Shown: positions 50,892 through 63,239 of the stretch, piece by piece
Numbering within the stretch: the stretch's first letter is position 1
Layout of the letters: each line of letters begins with the position of its first letter
Source of the DNA: Clusia tigrina
Taxonomy: Eukaryota; Arthropoda; Insecta; Diptera; Clusiidae
Assembly: GCA_920105625.2 (NCBI GenBank)
Contig: CAKKTE020000165.1
Location: 962,929 to 1,026,928 of the forward strand
Reading direction: 5' to 3'
Length of the DNA: 64,000 nucleotides
Translations under genes and position numbers: made by a program
Notes under the pieces: generated by a model
What the model was told of the DNA's origin: nothing
The model's input: only the letters and a program-made list of their open reading frames with translations
The model's database searches: none

Positions 50892-52270
50892 GTTGCAAAT
50901 TTTGATAGGTTTAGGAAGTACGGTATAGAAGTTAGGGCCATTTGAAGTTTTATCAGTCTTTGATTTGGTTCTCAAGGGTAGCATAGCTTTGAGCGATATC
51001 TTAAATTGACAAGAGGCTCGAGTACTTTATTGTTACAAAATTTCGAGTTTTTATGACGCTCCAGTAAAAGTTGCAAGCATTTGTATGTTGCAAACATCGA
51101 TAGGTGTAGGACGTACCGTATAGAAGTTAGGGCCATTTGAAGTTTTATCAGTGCTTGATTTGGGACTCAAGGGTAGCATAGCTTTGACCGATAGCTTAAA
51201 TTGACAAGAGGCTCGAGTACTTTATTGTTACAAAATTTCAAGGTTTAATGACGCTCCAGTAAAAAGTTACAAGCATTTGTATGATGCAAATTTTGATAGG
51301 TTTAGGAAGTACGGTATAGAAGTTAGGTCCATTTGAAGTTTTATCAGTGTTTGATTTGGGACTCAAGGGTAGCATAGCTTTGAGCGATAGCTTAAATTGA
51401 CAAGAGGCTCGAGTACTTTATTGTTACAAAATTTTAAGGTTTTATGACGCTCCAGTAAAAAGTTACAAGCATTTGTATGTTGCAAATTTTGATAGGTTTG
51501 GGAAGTACAGTATAGAAGTTAGGGACATTTCAAGTTTTATCAGTGTTTGATTTGGGACTCCAGGGTAGCATAGCTTTGAGCGATAGCTTAAATTGACAAG
51601 AGGGTCGAGTACTTTATTGTTACAAAATTTCAAGTTTTTATGACGCTCCAGTAAAAAGTTACAAGCATTTGTATGTTGCAAACTTTGATATGTGTAGGGC
51701 GTACCGTATAGAAGTTAGGGCCATTCGAAGTTTTATCAGTGTTTGATTTGGGACTCAAGGGTAGCATAGCTTTGAGCGATAGCTTAAATTGACAAGAGGC
51801 TCGAGTACTTTATTGTTACAAAATTTCAAGGTTTTATGACGTTCCAGTAAAAAGTTACAAGCATTTGTATGTTGTAAACTTTGATAGGTGTAGGACGTAC
51901 CGTATAAAAGTTAGGGCCATTTGAAGTTTTATCAGTGTTTGATTTGGGACTCAAGGGTAGCATAGCTTTGAGCGACAGCTTAGATTGACAAGAGGCTCGA
52001 GTATTTTATTGTTACAAAATTTCAACGTTTTATGAATCTCGAGTAAAAAGTTACAAGCATTTGTATGTTGCAAACTTTGATAGGCTTAGGAAGTACGCTA
52101 TAGAAGTTTGGGCCATTTGAAGTTTTATCAGTGTTTCATTTGGGACTCAAGGGTAGCTTAGCATTGAGCGATAGCTTAAATTGACAAGAGGCTCGAGTAC
52201 TTTATTGTTACAAAATTTCAAGCTTTTATGACCCTCCAGTAAAAATTTACAAGCATTTGTATCTTGCAAA

Positions 52271-52284
52271 CTTTGATAGGGACG
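52271..52284. repeat. 5-bp deletion monomer, copy 1
   Basis: GATAGGGACG replaces GATAGGTGTAGGACG, removing five bases between direct AGG/GG motifs. The monomer also has GTATCTTGC and TTTTTTCAGTG, and it follows an AGCTTAGCATTGAG unit. Confidence 0.92.
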
Positions 52285-53120
52285 TACCGTATAGAAGTTA
52301 GGGCCATTTGAAGTTTTTTCAGTGTTTGATTTGGGACTCAAGGGTAGCATAGCTTTGAGCGATAGCTTAAATTGACAAGAGGCTCGAGTACTTTATTGTT
52401 ACAAAATTTCAAGTATTTATGACGCTCCAGTAAAAAGGTACAAGCATTTGTATGTTGCAAACTTTTATAGGTGTAGGACGTACCGTATAGAAGTTAGGGC
52501 CATTTGCAGTTTTATCAGTGCTTGATTTGGGACTCAAGGGTAGCATAGCTTTGACCGATAGCTTAAATTGACAAGAGGCTCGAGTACTTTATTGTTACAA
52601 AATTTCAAGGTTTTATGAAGCTCCTGTAAAAAGTTACAAGTATTTGTATGTTGCAAACTTTGATAGGTGTAGGATGCATCGTATAGAAGTTAGGGCCATT
52701 TGAAGTTTTGTCAGTGTTTGACTTGGGACTCAAGGGCAGCATAACTTTGAGCGATAGCTTAAATTGACAAGAGGCTCGGGTACTTTATTGTTACATAATT
52801 GCAAGGTTTTATGACGCTCCAGTAAAAAGTTACAAGCATTTGTATGTTGCAAACTTTTATAGGTGTAGGACGTACCGTATAGAAGTTAGGGACATTTGAA
52901 GTTTTATCAGTGTTTGATTTGGGACTCAAGGGTAGCATAGCTTTGAGCGATAACTTAAATTGACAAGAGGCTCCAGTACTTTATTGTTACATAATTTCAA
53001 GGTTTTATGACGCTCCAGTAAAAAGTTACTAGCATTTGTATGTTGCAAACTTGAATAGGTGTAGGATGCATCATATAGAAGTTAGGGTCATTTGAAGTTT
53101 TATCAGTGTTTGACTTGGGA

Positions 53121-53148
53121 CTCAAGCTATGCTACCCAGCTTTGAGCG
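53121..53148. repeat. Micro-inversion in the CTCAA/TTGAG dyad, copy 1
   Basis: CTCAA is followed by GCTATGCTACCC, the reverse complement of the normal loop GGGTAGCATAGC, then by AGCTTTGAG. The net gain is 3 bp. The right-hand neighbour monomer has GTTACAGCCATTTG. Confidence 0.95.
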
Positions 53149-55765
53149 ATAGCTTAAATTGACAAGAGGCTCGAGTACTTTATTGTTACAAAATTTTAAG
53201 GTTTTATGACGCTCCAGTAAAAAGTTACAGCCATTTGTATGTTGCAAATTTTGATAGGTTTAGGAAGTACGGTATAGAAGTTAGGGACATTTCAAGTTTT
53301 ATCAGTGTTTGATTTGGGACTCCAGGGTAGCATAGCTTTGAGCGATAGCTTAAATTGACAAGAGGCTCGAGTACTTTATTGTTACAAAATTTCTAGTTTT
53401 TATGACGCTCCAGTAAAAAGTTACAAGCATTTGTATGTTGCAAACTTTGATATGTGTAGGGCGTACCGTATAGAAGTTAGGGCCATTCGAAGTTTTATCA
53501 GTGTTTGATTTGGGACTCAAGGGTAGCATAGCTTTGAGCGATAGCTTAAATTGACAAGAGGCTCGAGTACTTTATTGTTACAAAATTTCAAGGTTTTATG
53601 ACGTTCCAGTTAAAAGTTGCAAGCATTTGTATGTTGCAAACATCGATAGGTGTAGGACGTACCGTATAGAAGTTAGGGCCATTTGAAGTTTTATCAGTGC
53701 TTGATTTGGGACTCAAGGGTAGCATAGCTTTGACCGATAGCTTAAATTGACAAGAGGCTCGAGTACTTTATTGTTACAAAATTTCAAGGTTTAATGACGC
53801 TCCAGTAAAAAGTTACAAGCATTTGTATGATGCAAATTTTGATAGGTTTAGGAAGTACGGTATAGAAGTTAGGTCCATTTGAAGTTTTATCAGTGTTTGA
53901 TTTGGGGACTCAAGTGTAGCATAGCTTTGAGCGATAACTTAAATTGACAAGAGGCTCCAGTAGTTTATTGTTACATAATTTCAAGGTTTTATGACGCTCC
54001 AGTAAAAAGTTACTAGCATTTGTATGTTGCAAACTTTGCTAGGTGTAGTATGCATCTTATAGAAGTTAGGGCCATTTGAAGTTTTATCAGTGTTTGATTT
54101 GGGACTCAAGGGTAGCATAGCTTTGAGCGATAGCTTACATTGACAAGAGGCTCGAGTACTTTATTGTTACAAAATTTTAAGGTTTTATGACGCTCCAGTA
54201 AAAAGTTACAAGCATTTGTATGTTGCAAATTTTGATAGGTTTGGGAAGTACGGTATAGAAGTTAGGGACATTTCAAGTTTTATCAGTGTTTGATTTGGGA
54301 CTCCAGGGTAGCATAGCTTTGAGCGATAGCTTAAATTGACAAGAGGCTCGAGTACTTTATTGTTACAAAATTTCAAGTTTTTATGACGCTCCAGTAAAAA
54401 GTTACAAACATTTGTATGTTGCAAACTTTGATAGGTTTAGGACGTACCGTATAGAGGTTAGGGCCATTTGAAGTTTTATCAGTGTTTGATTTGGGACTCA
54501 AGGGTAGCATAGCTTTGAGCGATAGCTTAAATTGACAAGAGGCTCGAGTACTTTATTTTTACAAAATTTCAAGGTTTTATGAAGCTCCAGTAAAAAGTTA
54601 CAAGCATTTGTATGTTGCAAACTTTGATAGGTGTAGGACGTACCGTATAGAAGTTAGGGCCATTTGAAGTTTTATCAGTGGTTGATTTGGGACTCAAGGG
54701 TAGCATAGCTTTGAGCGATAGCTTAAATTGACAAGAGGCCCGAGTACTTTATTGTTACAAAATTTCAAGGTTTTATAAAGCTCCAGTAAAAAGTTACAAG
54801 CATTTGTATATTGCAAACTTTGATAGGTGTAGGACGTACCGTATAGAAGTTAGGGCCATTTGAAGTTTTATCAGTGTTTGATTTGGGACTCAAGGGTAGC
54901 ATAGCTTTGAGCGATAGCTTAAATTGACAAGAGGCTCGAGTACTTTATTGTTACAAAATATCAAGTTTTTATGACGCTCCAGTAAAAAGTTACAAACATT
55001 TGTATGTTGCAAACTTTGATAGGTTTAGGACGTACCGTATAGAGGTTAGGGCCATTTGAAGTTTTATCAGTGTTTGATTTGGGACTCAAGGGTAGCATAG
55101 CTTTGAGCGATAGCTTAAATTGACAAGAGGCTCGAGTACTTTATTTTTACAAAATTTCAAGGTTTTATGAAGCTCCAGTAAAAAATTACAAGCATTTGTA
55201 TGTTGCAAACTTTGATAGGTGTAGGACGTACCGTATAGAAGTTAGGGCCATTTGAAGTTTTATCAGTGGTTGATTTGGGACTCAAGGGTAGCATAGCTTT
55301 GAGCGATAGCTTAAATTGACAAGAGACTCGAGTACTTTATTGTTACAAAATTTCAAGGTTTTATGAAGCTCCAGTATAAAGTGACAAGCATTTGTATGTT
55401 GCAAACTTTGATAGGTGTAGGACGTACCGTATAGAAGTTAGGGCCATTTGAAGTTTTATCAGTGTTTGATTTGGGACTCAAGGGTAGCATAGCTTTGAGC
55501 GATAGCTTAAATTGACAAGAGGGTCGAGTACTTTATTGTTACAAAATATTAAGTTTTTATGACGCTCCAGTAAAAAGTTGCAAACATTTGTATGTTGCAA
55601 ACTTTGTTAGGTGTAGGACGTACCGTATGGAAGTTAGGGCCATTTGAAGTTTTATCAGTGTTTGATTTGGGACTCAAGGGTAGCATAGCTTTGAGCGATA
55701 GCTTAAATTGGCAAGAGGCTCGAGTACTTTATTGTTACAAAATATCAAGTTTTTATGACGCTCCA

Positions 55766-55813
55766 GTAAAAAGTTACAAACATTTGTATGTAAAAAGTTA
55801 CAAGCATTTGTAT
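55766..55813. repeat. 24-bp internal duplication, copy 5
   Basis: Two direct arms at 55766-55789 and 55790-55813. The left flank is of the ATATCAAGTTTTTATGACG / ACAAACATTTG type, different from copies 1 to 4, while the right flank is the same. The left arm therefore has ACAAAC where the right arm has ACAAGC. Confidence 0.93.
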
Positions 55814-58049
55814 GTTGCAAATTTTGATAGGTTTAGGAAGTACGGTATAGAAGTTAGGGCCATTTGAAGTTTTATCAGTCTTTGATTTGGTTCTCAAGGG
55901 TAGCATAGCTTTGAGCGATATCTTAAATTGACAAGAGGCTCGAGTACTTTATTGTTACAAAATTTCGAGTTTTTATGACGCTCCAGTTAAAAGTTGCAAG
56001 CATTTGTATGTTGCAAACATCGATAGGTGTAGGACGTACCGTATAGAAGTTAGGGCCATTTGAAGTTTTATCAGTGCTTGATTTGGGACTCAAGGGTAGC
56101 ATAGCTTTGACCGATAGCTTAAATTGACAAGAGGCTCGAGTACTTTATTGTTACAAAATTTCAAGGTTTAATGACGCTCCAGTAAAAAGTTACAAGCATT
56201 TGTATGATGCAAATTTTGATAGGTTTAGGAAGTACGGTATAGAAGTTAGGTCCATTTGAAGTTTTATCAGTGTTTGATTCGGGGACTCAAGTGTAGCATA
56301 GCTTTGAGCGATATCTTAAATTGACAAGAGGCTCCAGTAGTTTATTGTTACATAATTTCAAGGTTTTATGAAGCTCCAGTAAAAAGTTACAAGCATTTGT
56401 ATGTTGCAAACTTTGATAGGCTTAGGAAGTACGCTATAGAAGTTTGGGCCATTTGAAGTTTTATCAGTGTTTGATTTGGGACTCAAGGGTAGCATAGCTT
56501 TGAGCGATAGCTTAAATTGACAAGAGGCTCGAGTACTTTATTGTTACAAAATTTTAAGGTTTTATGACGCTCCAGTAAAAAGTTACAAGCATTTGTATGT
56601 TGCAAATTTTGATAGGTTTGGGAAGTACGGTATAGAAGTTAGGGACATTTCAAGTTTTATCAGTGTTTGATTTGGGACTCCAGGGTAGCATAGCTTTGAG
56701 CGATAGCTTAAATTGACAAGAGGGTCGAGTACTTTATTGTTACAAAATTTCAAGTTTTTATGACGCTCCAGTAAAAAGTTACAAGCATTTGTATGTTGCA
56801 AACTTTGATATGTGTAGGGCGTACCGTATAGAAGTAAGGGCCATTCGAAGTTTTATCAGTGTTTGATTTGGGACTCAAGGGTAGCATAGCTTTGAGCGAT
56901 AGCTTAAATTGACAAGAGGCTCGAGTACTTTATTGTTACAAAATTTCAAGGTTTTATGACGTTCCAGTAAAAAGTTACAAGCATTTGTATGTTGTAAACT
57001 TTGATAGGTGTAGGACGTACCGTATACAAGTTAGGGCCATTTGAAGTTTTATCAGTGTTTGATTTGGGACTCAAGGGTAGCATAGCTTTGAGCGACAGCT
57101 TAAATTGACTAGAGGCTCGAGTATTTTATTGTTACAAAATTTCAAGGTTTTATGAATCTCCAGTAAAAAGTTACAAGCATTTGTATGTTGCAAACTTTGA
57201 TAGGCTTAGGAAGTACGCTATAGAAGTTTGGGCCATTTGAAGTTTTATCAGTGTTTCATTTGGGACTCAAGGGTAGCATAGCTTTGAGCGATAGCTTAAA
57301 TTGACAAGAGGCTCGAGTACTTTATTGTTACAAAATTTCAAGTATTTATGACGCTCCAGTAAAAAGGTACAAGCATTTGTATGTTGCAAACTTTTATAGT
57401 TGTAGGACGTACCGTATAGAAGTTAGGGCCATTTGCAGTTTTATCAGTGCTTGATTTGGGACTCAAGGGTAGCATAGCTTTGACCGATAGCTTAAATTGA
57501 CAAGAGGCTCGAGTACTTTATTGTTACAAAATTTCAAGGTTTTATGAAGCTCCTGTAAAAAGTTACAAGTATTTGTATGTTGCAAACTTTGATAGGTGTA
57601 GGATGCATCGTATAGAAGTTAGGGCCATTTGAAGTTTTGTCAGTGTTTGACTTGGGACTCAAGGGCAGCATAACTTTGAGCGATAGCTTAAATTGACAAG
57701 AGGCTCGGGTACTTTATTGTTACATAATTGCAAGGTTTTATGACGCTCCAGTAAAAAGTTACAAGCATTTGTGTGTTGCAAACTTTTATAGGTGTAGGAC
57801 GTACCGTATAGAAGTTAGGGACATTTGAAGTTTTATCAGTGTTTGATTTGGGACTCAAGGGTAGCATAGCTTTGAGCGATAACTTAAATTAACAAGAGGC
57901 TCCAGTACTTTATTGTTACATAATTTCAAGGTTTTATGACGCTCCAGTAAAAAGTTACTAGCATTTGTATGTTGCAAACTTTGATAGGTGTAGGATGCAT
58001 CGTATAGAAGTTAGGGTCATTTGAAGTTTTATCAATGTTTGACTTGGGA

Positions 58050-58077
58050 CTCAAGCTATGCTACCCAGCTTTGAGCG
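58050..58077. repeat. Micro-inversion, copy 2
   Basis: Same inverted segment and +3 bp as at 53121. The distance from copy 1 is 4929 bp = 25 x 196 + 29, and 29 = 24 (duplication at 55766) + 3 (inversion) + 2 (GGGGACTC insertions near 53903 and 56280). Confidence 0.95.
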
Positions 58078-59619
58078 ATAGCTTAAATTGACAAGAGGCT
58101 CGAGTACTTTATTGTTACAAAATTTTAAGGTTTTATGACGCTCCAGTAAAAAGTTACAGCCATTTGTATGTTGCAAATTTTGATAGGTTTAGGAAGTACG
58201 GTATAGAAGTTAGGGACATTTCAAGTTTTATCAGTGTTTGATTTGGGACTCCAGGGTAGCATAGCTTTGAGCGATAGCTTAAATTGACAAGAGGCTCGAG
58301 TACTTTATTGTTACAAAATTTCTAGTTTTTATGACGCTCCAGTAAAAAGGTACAAGCATTTGTATGTTGCAAACTTTGATATGTGTAGGGCGTACCGTAT
58401 AGAAGTTAGGGCCATTCGAAGTTTTATCAGTGTTTGATTTGGGACTCAAGGGTAGCATAGCTTTGAGCGATAGCTTAAATTGACAAGAGGCTCGAGTACT
58501 TTATTGTTACAAAATTTCAAGGTTTTATGACGTTCCAGTAAAAAGTTACAAGCATTTGTATGTTGTAAACTTTGATAGGTGTAGGACGTACCGTATACAA
58601 GTTAGGGCCATTTGAAGTTTTATCAGTGTTTGATTTGGGACTCAAGGGTAGCATAGCTTTGAGAGACAGCTTAAATTGACTAGAGGCTCGAGTATTTTAT
58701 TGTTACAAAATTTCAAGGTTTTATGAATCTCCAGTAAAAAGTTACAAGCATTTGTATGTTGCAAACTTTGATAGGCTTAGGAAGTACGCTATAGAAGTTT
58801 GGGCCATTTGAAGTTTTATCAGTGTTTCATTTGGGACTCAAGGGTAGCATAGCTTTGAGCGATAGCTTAAATTGACAAGAGGCTCGAGTACTTTATTGTT
58901 ACAAAATTTCAAGTATTTATGACGCTCCAGTAAAAAGGTACAAGCATTTGTATGTTGCAAACTTTTATAGGTGTAGGACGTACCGTATAGAAGTTAGGGC
59001 CATTTGCAGTTTTATCAGTGCTTGATTTGGGACTCAAGGGTAGCATAGCTTTGACCGATAGCTTAAATTGACAAGAGGCTCGAGTACTTTATTGTTACAA
59101 AATTTCAAGGTTTTATGAAGCTCCTGTAAAAAGTTACAATATTTGTATGTTGCAAACTTTGATAGGTGTAGGATGCATCGTATAGAAGTTAGGGCCATTT
59201 GAAGTTTTGTCAGTGTTTGACTTGGGACTCAAGGGCAGCATAACTTTGAGCGATAGCTTAAATTGACAAGAGGCTCGGGTACTTTATTGTTACATAATTG
59301 CAAGGTTTTATGACGCTCCAGTAAAAAGTTACAAGCATTTGTGTGTTGCAAACTTTTATAGGTGTAGGACGTACCGTATAGAAGTTAGGGACATTTGAAG
59401 TTTTATCAGTGTTTGATTTGGGACTCAAGGGTAGCATAGCTTTGAGCGATAACTTAAATTAACAAGAGGCTCCAGTACTTTATTGTTACATAATTTCAAG
59501 GTTTTATGACGCTCCAGTAAAAAGTTACTAGCATTTGTATGTTGCAAACTTTGATAGGTGTAGGATGCATCGTATAGAAGTTAGGGTCATTTGAAGTTTT
59601 ATCAATGTTTGACTTGGGA

Positions 59620-59647
59620 CTCAAGCTATGCTACCCAGCTTTGAGCG
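59620..59647. repeat. Micro-inversion, copy 3
   Basis: Same inverted segment. The distance from copy 2 is 1570 bp = 8 x 196 + 3 - 1, where the loss is a G in GTTACAATATTTG near 59138. Confidence 0.95.
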
Positions 59648-60923
59648 ATAGCTTAAATTGACAAGAGGCTCGAGTACTTTATTGTTACAAAATTTTAAGG
59701 TTTTATGACGCTCCAGTAAAAAGTTACAGCCATTTGTATGTTGCAAATTTTGATAGGTTTAGGAAGTACGGTATACAAGTTAGGGACATTTCAAGTTTTA
59801 TCAGTGTTTGATTTGGGACTCCAGGGTAGCATAGCTTTGAGCGATAGCTTAAATTGACAAGAGGCTCGAGTACTTTATTGTTACAAAATTTCTAGTTTTT
59901 ATGACGCTCCAGTAAAAAGGTACAAGCATTTGTATGTTGCAAACTTTGATATGTGTAGGGCGTACCGTATAGAAGTTAGGGCCATTCGAAGTTTTATCAG
60001 TGTTTGATTTGGGACTCAAGGGTAGCATAGCTTTGAGCGATAGCTTAAATTGACAAGAGGCTCGAGTACTTTATTGTTACAAAATTTCAAGGTTTTATGA
60101 CGTTCCAGTTAAAAGTTGCAAGCATTTGTATGTTGCAAACATCGATAGGTGTAGGACGTACCGTATAGAAGTTAGGGCCATTTGAAGTTTTATCAGTGCT
60201 TGATTTGGGACTCAAGGGTAGCATAGCTTTGACCGATAGCTTAAATTGACAAGAGGCTCGAGTACTTTATTGTTACAAAATTTCAAGGTTTAATGACGCT
60301 CCAGTAAAAAGTTACAAGCATTTGTATGATGCAAATTTTGATAGGTTTAGGAAGTACGGTATAGAAGTTAGGGACATTTCAAGTTTTATCAGTGTTTGAT
60401 TTGGGACTCCAGGGTAGCATAGCTTTGAGCGATAGCTTAAATTTTCAAGAGGCTCGAGTACTTTATTGTTACAAAATTTCAAGTTTTTATGACGCTCCAG
60501 TAAAAAGTTACAAGCATTTGTATGTTGCAAACTTTGATATGTGTAGGGCGTACCGTATAGAAGTTAGGGCCATTCGAAGTTTTATCAGTGTTTGATTTGG
60601 GACTCAAGGGTAGCATAGCTTTGAGCGACAGCTTAAATTGACAAGAGGCTCGAGTATTTTATTGTTACAAAATTTCAAGGTTTTATGAATCTCCAGTAAA
60701 AAGTTACAAGCATTTGTATGTTGCAAACTTTGATAGGCTTAGGAAGTACGCTATAGAAGTTTGGGCCATTTGAAGTTTTATCAGTGTTTCATTTGGGACT
60801 CAAGGGTAGCTTAGCATTGAGCGATAGCTTAAATTGACAAGAGGCTCGAGTACTTTATTGTTACAAAATTTCAAGCTTTTATGACGCTCCAGTAAAAAGT
60901 TACAAGCATTTGTATCTTGCAAA

Positions 60924-60937
60924 CTTTGATAGGGACG
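60924..60937. repeat. 5-bp deletion monomer, copy 2
   Basis: GATAGGGACG again, in the same context as at 52275 (AGCTTAGCATTGAG upstream, GTATCTTGC, TTTTTTCAGTG). It is a shared barcode of one ancestral monomer. Confidence 0.92.
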
Positions 60938-61773
60938 TACCGTATAGAAGTTAGGGCCATTTGAAGTTTTTTCAGTGTTTGATTTGGGACTCAAGGGTAG
61001 CAGAGCTTTGAGCGATAGCTTAAATTGACAAGAGGCTCGAGTACTTTATTGTTACAAAATTTCAAGTATTTATGACGCTCCAGTAAAAAGGTACAAGCAT
61101 TTGTATGTTGCAAACTTTTATAGGTGTAGGACGTACCGTATAGAAGTTAGGGCCATTTGCAGTTTTATCAGTGCTTGATTTGGGACTCAAGGGTAGCATA
61201 GCTTTGACCGATAGCTTAAATTGACAAGAGGCTCGAGTACTTTATTGTTACAAAATTTCAAGGTTTTATGAAGCTCCTGTAAAAAGTTACAAGCATTTGT
61301 ATGTTGCAAACTTTGATAGGTGTAGGATGCATCGTATAGAAGTTAGGGCCATTTGAAGTTTTATCAGTGTTTGACTTGGGACTCAAGGGCAGCATAACTT
61401 TGAGCGATAGCTTAAATTGACAAGAGGCTCGGGTACTTTATTGTTACATAATTGCAAGGTTTTATGACGCTCCAGTAAAAAGTTACAAGCATTTGTATGT
61501 TGCAAACTTTTATAGGTGTAGGACGTACCGTATAGAAGTTAGGGACATTTGAAGTTTTATCAGTGTTTGATTTGGGACTCAAGGGTAGCATAGCTTTGAG
61601 CGATAACTTAAATTGACAAGAGGCTCCAGTACTTTATTGTTACATAATTTCAAGGTTTTATGACGCTCCAGTAAAAAGTTACTAGCATTTGTATGTTGCA
61701 AACTTTGATAGGTGTAGGATGCATCGTATAGAAGTTAGGGTCATTTGAAGTTTTATCAGTGTTTGACTTGGGA

Positions 61774-61801
61774 CTCAAGCTATGCTACCCAGCTTTGAGC
61801 G
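61774..61801. repeat. Micro-inversion, copy 4
   Basis: Same inverted segment. The distance from copy 3 is 2154 bp = 11 x 196 + 3 - 5, which is exact given the 5-bp deletion at 60928. The right-hand neighbour has GTTACAAGC rather than GTTACAGCC. Confidence 0.95.
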
Positions 61802-62233
61802 ATAGCTTAAATTGACAAGAGGCTCGAGTACTTTATTGTTACAAAATTTTAAGGTTTTATGACGCTCCAGTAAAAAGTTACAAGCATTTGTATGTTGCAA
61901 ATTTTGATAGGTTTAGGAAGTACGGTATAGAAGTTAGGGACATTTCAAGTTTTATCAGTGTTTGATTTGGGACTCCAGGGTAGCATAGCTTTGAGCGATA
62001 GCTTAAATTGACAAGAGGCTCGAGTACTTTATTGTTACAAAATTTCTAGTTTTTATGACGCTCCAGTAAAAAGTTACAAGCATTTGTATGTTGCAAACTT
62101 TGATATGTGTAGGGCGTACCGTATAGAAGTTAGGGCCATTCGAAGTTTTATCAGTGTTTGATTTGGGACTCAAGGGTAGCATAGCTTTGAGCGACAGCTT
62201 AAATTGACAAGAGGCTCGAGTATTTTATTGTTA

Positions 62234-62625
62234 CAAAAATTCAAGGTTTTATGAATCTCCAGTAAAAAGTTACAAGCATTTGTATGTTGCAAACTTTGAT
62301 AGGTGTAGGACGTACCGTATAGAAGTTAGGGCCGTTTGAAGTTTTATCAGTGTTTGATTTGGGACTCAAGGGTAGCATAGCTTTGACCGATAGCTTAAAT
62401 TGACAAGAGGCTCGAGTACTTTATTGTTACAAAAATTCAAGGTTTTATGAATCTCCAGTAAAAAGTTACAAGCATTTGTATGTTGCAAACTTTGATAGGT
62501 GTAGGACGTACCGTATAGAAGTTAGGGCCGTTTGAAGTTTTATCAGTGTTTGATTTGGGACTCAAGGGTAGCATAGCTTTGACCGATAGCTTAAATTGAC
62601 AAGAGGCTCGAGTACTTTATTGTTA
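62234..62625. repeat. Two adjacent, essentially identical monomers
   Basis: The units starting CAAAAATTC at 62234 and 62430 are 196 bp apart. They share private variants (AAAAATTC, GAATCTCC, GGGCCGTTTG, GACCGATAG) with no difference that I can see along the unit. This is a very recent single-monomer duplication. Confidence 0.9.
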
Positions 62626-62881
62626 CAAAATTTCAAGGTTTTATGACGCTCCAGTAAAAAGTTACAAGCATTTGTATGTTGCAAACTTTGATAGGCTTAG
62701 GAAGTACGCTATAGAAGTTTGGGCCATTTGAAGTTTTATCAGTGTTTCATTTGGGACTCAAGGGTAGCTTAGCTTTGAGCGATAGCTTAAATTGACAAGA
62801 GGCTCGAGTACTTTATTGTTACAAAATTTCAAGCTTTTATGACGCTCCAGTAAAAAGTTACAAGCATTTGTATCTTGCAAA

Positions 62882-62895
62882 CTTTGATAGGGACC
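62882..62895. repeat. 5-bp deletion monomer, copy 3
   Basis: GATAGGGACC carries the same 5-bp loss plus one extra substitution (ACC for ACG). The upstream unit reads AGCTTAGCTTTGAG rather than AGCTTAGCATTGAG. Confidence 0.9.
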
Positions 62896-63239
62896 TACCG
62901 TATAGAAGTTAGGGCCATTTGAAGTTTTTTCAGTGTTTGATTTGGGACTCAAGGCTAGCATAGCTTTGAGCGATAGCTTAAATTGACAAGAGGCTCGAGT
63001 ACTTTATTGTTACAAAATTTCAAGTATTTATGACGCTCCAGTAAAAAGGTACAAGCATTTGTATGTTGCAAACTTTTATAGGTGTAGGACGTACCGTATA
63101 GAAGTTAGGGCCATTTGAAGTTTTATCAGTGCTTGATTTGGGACTCAAGGGTAGCATAGCTTTGACCGATAGCTTAAATTGACAAGAGGCTCGAGTACTT
63201 TATTGTTACAAAATTTCAAGGTTTTATGAAGCTCCAGTA

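Larger units (their letters stand above)
38191..51780. repeat. Zone R3: third 14-mer HOR and shortened derivatives
   Basis: A different higher-order order of monomers starts here. Three copies of a unit with an ATATGGAAG or GTATGGAAG variant lie at 42197, 44941 and 47685, exactly 2744 bp (14 x 196) apart. After the third copy the period collapses to shortened pieces with offsets of about 1591 and 807 bp (8- and 4-mers plus the 24-bp duplication, less a 1-bp deletion). The segment 38.2-42.2 kb contains paired related stretches. For example, the CAAACATCGATAGG unit occurs at about 39.05 and 41.62 kb. Confidence 0.82.

Noticed and set aside
42197..55867. Plus-strand open frames of 61-91 residues (42197, 44941, 47685, 49341, 55592 and others)
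   Set aside because: They exist where a TGACAAG to TGGCAAG (or TTGC, TTTC) change removes the stop normally present in AAATTGACAAG. The 91-residue case is longer only because of the 24-bp duplication. These are frame accidents in satellite copies.
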